Positions 9,059-15,225 of a stretch of 48,140 nucleotides of DNA are shown one piece after another. The notes below the pieces were generated by a model. It worked only from the letters and a program-made list of their open reading frames with translations. It did no database searches and was not told where the DNA came from. The DNA is from Bacteroidia bacterium. Its GTDB lineage: Bacteria; Bacteroidota; Bacteroidia; Flavobacteriales_D; JAUILH01. The DNA lies in contig JAUILH010000013.1 in assembly GCA_030433115.1 (NCBI GenBank), positions 1 through 48,140 on the forward strand. The letters run 5' to 3'. The translations under genes and the position numbers were made by a program. Every line of letters begins with the position of its first letter. The stretch's first letter is position 1.

Positions 9059-10884
9059 GCTTCTGTTGTTTCGTTCATGAATTGAAATGTACAAAGTTTA
9101 TGATAGATACTATCTTTTTGTGCAAATAATTCATCATGTTTGCCAATTTCCACTAATTTACCTTTGTGAAGCACCAAAATTTTATCAGCGTTTCTAATGG
9201 TTGATAGGCGGTGTGCAATTACAAAACTGGTTCTACCCTCCATCAACTTGGTTAGTGCATCCTGAACAAGCATTTCGCTCTCAGAATCCAAGCTGCTTGT
9301 AGCTTCATCCAATATAAGAATGGTGGGGTCGTTCAAGATGGCTCTGGCAATTGCTATGCGCTGTCTCTGTCCTCCGGATAGCTGGATACCTCTGTCTCCC
9401 ACAGCTGTTTCATAGCCGTCGGGGAATTCATTAATGAAATCATGGGCATTGGCTTTTTTCGCAGCTTCTATGATTTCCTGTTCTGTCGCACCAGGTTTTC
9501 CGTAAGCGATATTTTCTCTAATGCTTCCACCGAATAACATCACTTCCTGGGGAACGATGGCCATTTCCGATCTTAACGCGGATAAATCGTAAGACAAATG
9601 ATCTTTTTCATCAAATAGAATGCTGCCTGAAGTAGGGTCGTAGAACCTTAAAATTAATGATGCAATGGTCGATTTTCCAGCTCCGGAACTGCCTACCACA
9701 GCAATCTGTTCTCCGGGTTCCGCCTGAAAGTTAATTTTATGAAGGACCTGAACATCCGGTCTGGCAGGGTAGTGGAAATCCAAATCTTTGAATTCAACAC
9801 GTCCTTTTAGTTTGATTGGTTCATGGTCGGGGTTAAGGGCTTCAGAGGTCTCATCCATGAGATCCATCAAATGTTCGGTGGCACCAATGGCTTTTACCAA
9901 TTTCGAATACAAATCTGGCAGACTGCCAAAAGAAGCCCCAACAAAAACTGCCAATAGAATAAACCTGCTCATGTCCTCTGCTTCAATATCTCCCTGACTT
10001 TGTAAAATAGCACCATACCAAATTACCAAGGCAATCGTGCTCATCATGAATAAAAGAATGAAGGAGATGAATCCGGATCTCCATTTAGCTCTTTTCATGC
10101 CAAGTTTAAGGACACTTGAAATGACCGAGTCATATCTTTTTCGTTCGTAGTTTTCATTGGCGAATGATTTCACATTGCTGATTCCGGAATAAGCTTCCTG
10201 AACAATGATGTTGGAGTCGGCGATCTCATTTTGAACCTGGTTAGACAGCTTCTTAATGAACTTTCCAAAAAGCGCTGCGACCAATATCATGGGGGGCAAT
10301 GATGCTAGGATAACTAATGTTAGCTTCCAGGAAATCAATGTGATCAGGGTGCCACATACCAGTACCATAATAGTTTGTCGGATGAATTCGGCAATGGTCG
10401 TGATAAAGGTGTCTTGAAGTAAGGTGATGTCTGCTGAAATTCTTGAATTGAGTTCTCCAACCTGTCTTTGATCGAAGAAACTCATGGGTAAACGAAGGAT
10501 GTGAGAGAAAATCTCAGCCCTCAGAGATTTAAGGGCCCTTTCTGTAACATAGGAAAAAATGTAGACCCTCATGAATGAGAATAGGGCTTGAAATGCGAAT
10601 ACAATCACCAAAACAATGGCAATGCTGTTAATTGAATTCAATTTCCAGATGGAATCTGATGAGCTTTTTGGAAGACTTCCAGCAGCAACCAGGCGTCCCA
10701 TTAGTTCCGGAAAAAGTGTGCTAATCGCACTTGAAAGAATTAGGAATACAAAACCTATTGCGAATACCTTTCTGTGTGGTTTAAAGTATTTAAGGATTCT
10801 TTTGGCTTTGCGCCTGCTCTCTTTGGAGACACCTTTCCTGGTCTTTTTTGAATCATCTGCATTCATCGCTGCAAATGTATTCAT
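9055..10884 (-). CDS. MsbA-like ABC exporter (fused membrane and ATPase domains)
   Basis: A 609-residue half-transporter: six transmembrane helices in about residues 35-330, then a nucleotide-binding domain at about 365-605. The NBD has Walker A VVGSSGAGKST, Q-loop IVPQEVMLFGG, signature LSGGQRQRIAIARA, Walker B ILILDEATSSLD and switch FVIAHRLST. It acts as a homodimer at the inner membrane; the closest functional relatives flip lipid A core or export drugs. Whether it is the true lipid A flippase cannot be decided here. It is the first gene of a three-gene minus-strand operon with the two ABC-2 genes. A 10-bp inverted repeat is centred on its start codon. Confidence 0.9.
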   Translation of the reverse strand: MNTFAAMNADDSKKTRKGVSKESRRKAKRILKYFKPHRKVFAIGFVFLILSSAISTLFPELMGRLVAAGSLPKSSSDSIWKLNSINSIAIVLVIVFAFQALFSFMRVYIFSYVTERALKSLRAEIFSHILRLPMSFFDQRQVGELNSRISADITLLQDTFITTIAEFIRQTIMVLVCGTLITLISWKLTLVILASLPPMILVAALFGKFIKKLSNQVQNEIADSNIIVQEAYSGISNVKSFANENYERKRYDSVISSVLKLGMKRAKWRSGFISFILLFMMSTIALVIWYGAILQSQGDIEAEDMSRFILLAVFVGASFGSLPDLYSKLVKAIGATEHLMDLMDETSEALNPDHEPIKLKGRVEFKDLDFHYPARPDVQVLHKINFQAEPGEQIAVVGSSGAGKSTIASLILRFYDPTSGSILFDEKDHLSYDLSALRSEMAIVPQEVMLFGGSIRENIAYGKPGATEQEIIEAAKKANAHDFINEFPDGYETAVGDRGIQLSGGQRQRIAIARAILNDPTILILDEATSSLDSESEMLVQDALTKLMEGRTSFVIAHRLSTIRNADKILVLHKGKLVEIGKHDELFAQKDSIYHKLCTFQFMNETTEA

Positions 10885-10894
10885 TACATTTGCA
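10870..10894. repeat. Inverted repeat centred on the start codon of the MsbA-like gene
   Basis: A perfect 10-bp inverted repeat (TGCAAATGTA and TACATTTGCA) with a 5-base spacer. On the minus strand the spacer reads ATGAA, so the start codon lies in the loop of the potential hairpin. It may be an operator or an RNA structure that affects initiation. Confidence 0.5.
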
Positions 10895-10937
10895 TGAAAC
10901 GGTCAGATGAAAGTCAAAATTAATTTCGATTAACTTT

Positions 10938-10965
10938 TTGTGATCAAGAAAAAAATATATCTTTG
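10938..10965 (+). promoter_or_regulatory. rpmH promoter, -33 TTG and -7 TAnnTTTG
   Basis: A TTG at 10938-10940 (inside a T-run) is followed after 17 bases by TATCTTTG at 10958-10965. Both elements and their spacing fit the promoter form known for the primary sigma factor of Bacteroidetes. The predicted start near 10971 leaves a leader of about 40 bases before rpmH. It is the clearest promoter in the window. Confidence 0.75.
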
Positions 10966-11011
10966 CACTCCATTTTTAAGAAAAGTAACACACTGGTAAA
11001 GTTTTAATATT

Positions 11012-11170
11012 ATGAAAAGAACATTTCAACCATCGAACAGGAAGAGAAGAAACAAGCATGGTTTCAGAGAGAGAATGTCGTCTAAGAATGGTAGAAAGGT
11101 TTTATCTGCCAGAAGAAAGAAAGGAAGAAAAAAATTGTCTGTGTCTTGTACTAAGCGCCACAAGAGATAA
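11012..11170 (+). CDS. rpmH: 50S ribosomal protein L34
   Basis: A 52-residue, strongly basic protein starting [20 protein letters not shown], which is the L34 signature, followed by [17 protein letters not shown]34 is the smallest protein of the large ribosomal subunit, binding 23S rRNA. The length is a few residues above that of the enterobacterial protein and usual for this phylum. In many bacteria rpmH is next to rnpA, dnaA or yidC; here it stands alone, with its own promoter upstream and a strong hairpin terminator downstream. Confidence 0.97.
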   Translation: MKRTFQPSNRKRRNKHGFRERMSSKNGRKVLSARRKKGRKKLSVSCTKRHKR

Positions 11171-11192
11171 GATAGTTGATTGATGATATTTG

Positions 11193-11223
11193 AAAGCCTT
11201 TCCGATTTCGGGAGGGCTTTTTT
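11193..11223 (+). terminator. Rho-independent terminator of rpmH
   Basis: AAAGCC and GGCTTT form the base of a stem that extends through a TTCC/GGGA-type inner stem (with T-G pairs) around a six-base loop, and six T residues follow. It begins 22 bases after the rpmH stop. The convergent hydrolase gene ends within the T-run, so the element may also serve the opposite strand, though the T-tract there is poor. Confidence 0.8.
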
Positions 11224-12013
11224 AATGCCCAATTTTCTGAAGAACCTCCACTTTCATCAAATCATGTCCACTCTCGACTTCTAAAACATCTACTTCAGAA
11301 GAAATTTGCTTTTTGAAGATTTCTGCAACTTGCAGAGGGATGGTTTTGTCGTGTTTCCCCAGAATCAAATCGAATTGGCAGGTATGGGTCTGTTTAATTT
11401 TATCATGATCAGGAATCAGACGTGAAGTAGTTGACCAAACTTTATACACGAGCATCCGGTTTTCAGAAGTATCGAGATGAAACTTTAAGAATTTGGGTAA
11501 GTGAGTAGGTATGAGTCGCAAAATCCTCAAGAATTTTACAAAAGCAAAGAAGGTTTTTGGTCTTTTGATAATCACTTCCCTAAAAATAAAGCGTCCGATC
11601 TTCTTGCCAGTGAGTTTTTGCCAGCCGTTAATAAAGAGTCCATCCGGTGCAAGCAGGGTGGTTCGTGTGATTCTTGTGTTGACTTGCTCTAAATAGCAAA
11701 GTGCCAGCCTACCTCCCATACTATAGGCAATGATATCTATCTCAGCGTTTTTTTCGATTTCTTTTTCAAGAATAAGGTCAATCAAATGAATAAAGTCGGA
11801 TTTATCTATTAAATCATCGTTTTTAACAATGGAATTGCCTACATACACATGATTAATGGCGATAAATAAACAGGGGTCTTTAGTCTGCATCAAATCCATG
11901 AATTCTTCTGCAGTCCTACCAAAACCTGGAAAAAGCAGTACTCCTTTTGCGCCATTTCCCCTTGTAAAGTATTCTAAGGTGATGTTGGAATATGTTAATA
12001 ATTTTCGGTTCAC
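11222..12013 (-). CDS. Alpha/beta hydrolase fold protein
   Basis: A 263-residue single-domain hydrolase. The oxyanion-hole strand LLFPGFGRTAEEF lies near residues 26-38. The nucleophile elbow AYSMGG (G-X-S-X-G variant with Ala in the first position) lies near 97-102, giving Ser as nucleophile. ILGKHDKTIP carries the likely acid Asp, and VESGHDLMK carries the catalytic His. A cap segment with basic and aromatic residues sits between. Substrate is unknown; esterase, lipase or thioesterase are all possible. No signal peptide is seen, so it is probably cytosolic. The start is a GTG at 12013. It is divergent from carB. Confidence 0.82.
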   Translation of the reverse strand: MNRKLLTYSNITLEYFTRGNGAKGVLLFPGFGRTAEEFMDLMQTKDPCLFIAINHVYVGNSIVKNDDLIDKSDFIHLIDLILEKEIEKNAEIDIIAYSMGGRLALCYLEQVNTRITRTTLLAPDGLFINGWQKLTGKKIGRFIFREVIIKRPKTFFAFVKFLRILRLIPTHLPKFLKFHLDTSENRMLVYKVWSTTSRLIPDHDKIKQTHTCQFDLILGKHDKTIPLQVAEIFKKQISSEVDVLEVESGHDLMKVEVLQKIGH

Positions 12014-12025
12014 TTCAATATCTTC

Positions 12026-12058
12026 TTGATGCCAACATTTCTAAAAACTATAATTTCG
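12026..12058 (+). promoter_or_regulatory. Candidate carB promoter
   Basis: TTG at 12026-12028, 22 bases, then TAATTTCG at 12051-12058, which matches TAnnTTTG at all but one position. A start near 12064 would give carB a leader of about 85 bases. Spacing is at the long end of the accepted range. Confidence 0.4.
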
Positions 12059-12065
12059 CACTTTA

Positions 12066-12170
12066 ATGATGTCAAGCACTCAACACCTTAATCAAGTCTC
12101 ACCTCATCTGGTGGAAGGGTGCCAGTTTTTCCTTAAAAAAATATTCTTATGCCCAAAGATAGTAGTATAA
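12066..12170 (+). CDS. Possible 34-residue upstream ORF in the carB leader
   Basis: Reads ATGATG, then 32 more codons, ending at TAA 22 bases inside carB in another frame. The first ATG falls only a few bases after the transcription start predicted from the carB promoter candidate, so it could be translated without a leader. The peptide (starting MMSSTQHLNQVSPHL) resembles nothing I know. There is no direct evidence that it is translated; I list it because it overlaps two competing hairpins and could act as a leader peptide. Confidence 0.2.
   Translation: MMSSTQHLNQVSPHLVEGCQFFLKKIFLCPKIVV
12100..12130 (+). promoter_or_regulatory. Mutually exclusive hairpins in the carB leader, attenuator-like
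   Basis: CACC (12100-12103) can pair with GGTG (12110-12113). Alternatively CTGGTG (12108-12113) can pair with TGCCAG (12120-12125, two wobble pairs), followed at once by TTTTT (12126-12130). The second form looks like a weak intrinsic terminator and the first would prevent it. Stems are short, so this is a suggestion only. Confidence 0.25.
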
Positions 12171-14968
12171 AATCGGTATTGATTATCGGTAGTGGTCCAA
12201 TTGTAATTGGTCAGGCCTGCGAGTTTGATTATTCTGGTTCTCAAGCGTCTCGTTCCTTGAGAGAAGAAGGAATTGAGGTGACTTTGATTAATTCAAATCC
12301 GGCTACCATTATGACGGATAGTGTGGTAGCAGACAATATCTATTTAAAACCGCTTGAACCAGAATCAATAGAAGAAATTCTTCAGAAACATCCCGAAATC
12401 GACACCGTATTGCCAACAATGGGGGGGCAAACGGCTCTAAACCTGTGCATTAAATGTGATGAAATGGGAATTTGGGAAGAATATGGTGTTAAAATCACAG
12501 GAGTAGATATTGACGCCATTGAAATTACTGAGAACAGAGAGGCTTTTAGAGATCTTATGGAAAAGATCGGTATTCCGATGGCCCCTCAGGCAGCAGCCAA
12601 GTCTTTTCTAGAAGGTAAAGAAATTGCCCAAAGATTCGGTTTCCCTTTGTGTGTAAGAGCATCCTATACACTGGGAGGTGCAGGTGCAGCCATTGTTTAT
12701 GAGGAAGAAGAGTTCGATAAATTATTGACGAGAGGGTTGCACATTTCTCCTATCCATGAAGTGATGATCGATAAGGCGCTACTTGGATGGAAAGAATATG
12801 AGTTGGAGTTGTTGAGGGATGATAACGACAATGTGGTAATCATTTGTTCGATAGAGAATTTTGATCCAATGGGAATTCATACTGGAGACTCAATCACTGT
12901 AGCACCAGCCATGACCTTATCTGATACAACTTTCCAAAGGATGAGAGATATGGCCATCAAAATGATGAGAGAAATTGGAGAGTTTGCAGGTGGATGTAAT
13001 GTACAGTTTGCGGTGAGTCCTGATGAAAACGAAGACATCATTGCCATTGAAATTAACCCACGTGTATCAAGATCTTCTGCTTTGGCGTCAAAAGCAACTG
13101 GCTACCCAATTGCAAAAATTGCTTCAAAACTGGCTATAGGCTACACACTTGATGAGTTAAAGAACCAGATTACAAAAACGACTTCTGCCTTATTCGAGCC
13201 AACTTTGGATTACGTAATCGTGAAAATACCAAGATGGAACTTTGACAAATTCAAAGGGAGCGACCGAACTCTGGGACTTCAAATGAAGTCTGTAGGTGAG
13301 GTAATGGGAATTGGACGTTCTTTCCAGGAAGCTCTGCAAAAAGCATGTCAATCGCTTGAGATTAAAAGAAACGGATTGGGCGCGGATGGGCGAGAATTGA
13401 GAGACCAATCTCAAATCTTGAAAAGTCTCGAAAATCCGAGCTGGAATCGGTTATTCCATATTTATGATGCTATAAAGCTGGGCATTCCTTTTAAGACCAT
13501 TAAAGAAAAAACTAAGATCGATGACTGGTTCTTGCGTCAAATTGATGAATTAATTGATTTGGAAAAAGAAATTGAGCAGTGCACAATTGATAATATTTCG
13601 AGAGACTTGATTTTTGAAGCCAAGCAGAAAGGCTACGCCGATCGCCAGATTGCTCATTTGTTGAGGTGTTTGGAAAGTGAGGTTTTCAACAAGCGAAATG
13701 AATTCGGGATCAAACGAGTGTACAAACTTGTAGATACTTGTGCAGCAGAATTTGAAGCTCAAACGCCATATTACTATTCAACTTTTGAGGATGAAAATGA
13801 ATCTGAGGTTTCTGACAGAAAGAAAATCGTAGTTCTGGGGTCCGGTCCAAACAGAATTGGTCAGGGAATTGAATTTGACTACAGTTGTGTTCATGGTGTA
13901 TTGGCAGCTAAAGAGCTCGGTTATGAAACCATCATGATCAACTGTAACCCGGAAACGGTATCTACGGATTTTGATACAGCAGACAAACTGTATTTTGAAC
14001 CTGTTTTTTGGGAACATATTTACGACATCATTTTGCATGAAAAACCAGAGGGCGTAATTGTTCAATTGGGTGGCCAAACGGCTCTTAAATTGGCTGAAAA
14101 ACTGGATAGATACGGAATTAAAGTATTGGGTACAAGCTATGAGGCGTTGGATTTGGCCGAAGATAGAGGGCGTTTTTCGGATTTATTGAAAGAAATGGAG
14201 ATTCCTTACCCAGAGTATGGTGTGGTAGAAAATGCTGAGCAGGCATTGGAATTGGCTGATGAACTGGGCTTCCCGATTTTGGTGAGACCATCCTACGTAT
14301 TGGGGGGGCAAAGAATGAAGATCGTCATCAATAAAGAGGATTTGGAGACGCAGGTAGTTGATATTTTGCGAGACATGCCAGACAATCAAATTCTACTGGA
14401 TAATTTCCTTGGAGGAGCTATTGAAGCGGAAGCGGATGCCATTTGTGATGGCGAAAATGTATACATCATTGGAATCATGCAACACATTGAGCCCGCCGGA
14501 ATTCACTCCGGAGATTCTTATGCGGTATTGCCACCGTACAACTTAGGAGATTTGGTAATCGAGCAAATTGAAGAGATTACGAAAAGGGTGGCAGTCGCAC
14601 TAAAAACGGTTGGTCTGATCAATATTCAGTTTGCGATCAAGGACGATAAGGTTTATGTGATTGAAGCGAATCCACGTGCGTCTAGAACCGTGCCTTTCAT
14701 CGCCAAAGCTTATGATGAGCCTTACGTGAATTATGCAACCAAGGTGATGTTGGGCGAAAAGAAGGTGACAGATTTCGACTTCAAACCAAGAAAAGAAGGT
14801 TATGCCATCAAGATTCCAGTGTTCTCTTTCGATAAATTCCCGAATGTGAATAAGGAATTAGGACCGGAGATGAAATCTACAGGTGAGGCCATTCGATTTA
14901 TAGATAATTTGAGAGACCCATTCTTCAGAAAAATCTACGCTGAAAGAAATCTATACTTGAGTAAATAA
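12149..14968 (+). CDS. carB: Carbamoyl-phosphate synthase large chain, without allosteric domain
   Basis: CarB makes carbamoyl phosphate from bicarbonate, ATP and ammonia supplied by the CarA glutaminase, for pyrimidine and arginine synthesis. The 939 residues hold two ATP-grasp synthetase halves. The first begins SVLIIGSGPIVIGQACEFDYSG and the second IVVLGSGPNRIGQGIEFDYS, each with its GGQTAL motif and metal-binding EINPR or EANPR loop. The oligomerisation region lies between. The protein ends at about the close of the second synthetase half, so the usual C-terminal methylglyoxal-synthase-like regulatory domain (about 130 residues, binding UMP and ornithine in enterobacteria) is absent; other Bacteroidetes have similar short forms. 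carA is not adjacent. The next gene starts in the TAATG overlap. Confidence 0.96.
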   Translation: MPKDSSIKSVLIIGSGPIVIGQACEFDYSGSQASRSLREEGIEVTLINSNPATIMTDSVVADNIYLKPLEPESIEEILQKHPEIDTVLPTMGGQTALNLCIKCDEMGIWEEYGVKITGVDIDAIEITENREAFRDLMEKIGIPMAPQAAAKSFLEGKEIAQRFGFPLCVRASYTLGGAGAAIVYEEEEFDKLLTRGLHISPIHEVMIDKALLGWKEYELELLRDDNDNVVIICSIENFDPMGIHTGDSITVAPAMTLSDTTFQRMRDMAIKMMREIGEFAGGCNVQFAVSPDENEDIIAIEINPRVSRSSALASKATGYPIAKIASKLAIGYTLDELKNQITKTTSALFEPTLDYVIVKIPRWNFDKFKGSDRTLGLQMKSVGEVMGIGRSFQEALQKACQSLEIKRNGLGADGRELRDQSQILKSLENPSWNRLFHIYDAIKLGIPFKTIKEKTKIDDWFLRQIDELIDLEKEIEQCTIDNISRDLIFEAKQKGYADRQIAHLLRCLESEVFNKRNEFGIKRVYKLVDTCAAEFEAQTPYYYSTFEDENESEVSDRKKIVVLGSGPNRIGQGIEFDYSCVHGVLAAKELGYETIMINCNPETVSTDFDTADKLYFEPVFWEHIYDIILHEKPEGVIVQLGGQTALKLAEKLDRYGIKVLGTSYEALDLAEDRGRFSDLLKEMEIPYPEYGVVENAEQALELADELGFPILVRPSYVLGGQRMKIVINKEDLETQVVDILRDMPDNQILLDNFLGGAIEAEADAICDGENVYIIGIMQHIEPAGIHSGDSYAVLPPYNLGDLVIEQIEEITKRVAVALKTVGLINIQFAIKDDKVYVIEANPRASRTVPFIAKAYDEPYVNYATKVMLGEKKVTDFDFKPRKEGYAIKIPVFSFDKFPNVNKELGPEMKSTGEAIRFIDNLRDPFFRKIYAERNLYLSK

Positions 14969-15171
14969 TGAAAACCGGTTGGTTAGAATTACTGCTGATT
15001 GCTCTGGCGATCATGTGGCTGCTCAATGCTTACAGGAAAAATAGTATTCTAAAAAAAGTGGAACGCGAGATTGATCGTCGATCGAACACAGATCAGCGTT
15101 CCGCTAAATCCAAACCCTCCCAATCCAAAGAAATAGATGCGGAGGATGTGGATTATGAAGAGATAAAGTAG
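14968..15171 (+). CDS. Small single-helix membrane protein, DUF4834-like
   Basis: A 67-residue protein: one N-terminal membrane helix (about residues 5-20), a basic and polar linker, and an acidic C-terminus ending DAEDVDYEEIK. The helix plus an acidic tail of the form D-V-D-Y/F-E-E-I resembles the small DUF4834 proteins of Flavobacteriia; I make that link from memory of the pattern and cannot confirm it. Function unknown. Its ATG overlaps the carB stop by one base, so it is co-translated with carB, and a hairpin straddling its stop separates it from the YfhO gene. Confidence 0.65.
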   Translation: MKTGWLELLLIALAIMWLLNAYRKNSILKKVEREIDRRSNTDQRSAKSKPSQSKEIDAEDVDYEEIK

Positions 15172-15188
15172 GCTTCTTGCCTGCTTTT
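15165..15188 (+). terminator. Hairpin between the DUF4834-like gene and the YfhO gene
   Basis: A nine-pair stem (one T-G pair) with a TTCTT loop begins just before the TAG stop of the small gene. Its 3' arm runs into a short T-run and then an A/T-rich stretch. It may end or attenuate the carB transcript before the glycan genes. Confidence 0.4.
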
Positions 15189-15225
15189 ACTATTTTTATA
15201 GATTTTATAACAGAATTTTACGAGA

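Noticed and set aside
10885..10892. TACATTTG on the plus strand as a second promoter for rpmH
   Set aside because: It fits TAnnTTTG but is one arm of the inverted repeat at the MsbA-like start codon, lacks a -33 TTG, and the promoter at 10938-10965 explains rpmH much better.
14966..15171. Frameshifted regulatory domain of carB
   Set aside because: The following frame encodes a complete small membrane protein with its own start, not a methylglyoxal-synthase-like sequence; short CarB forms occur in the phylum.
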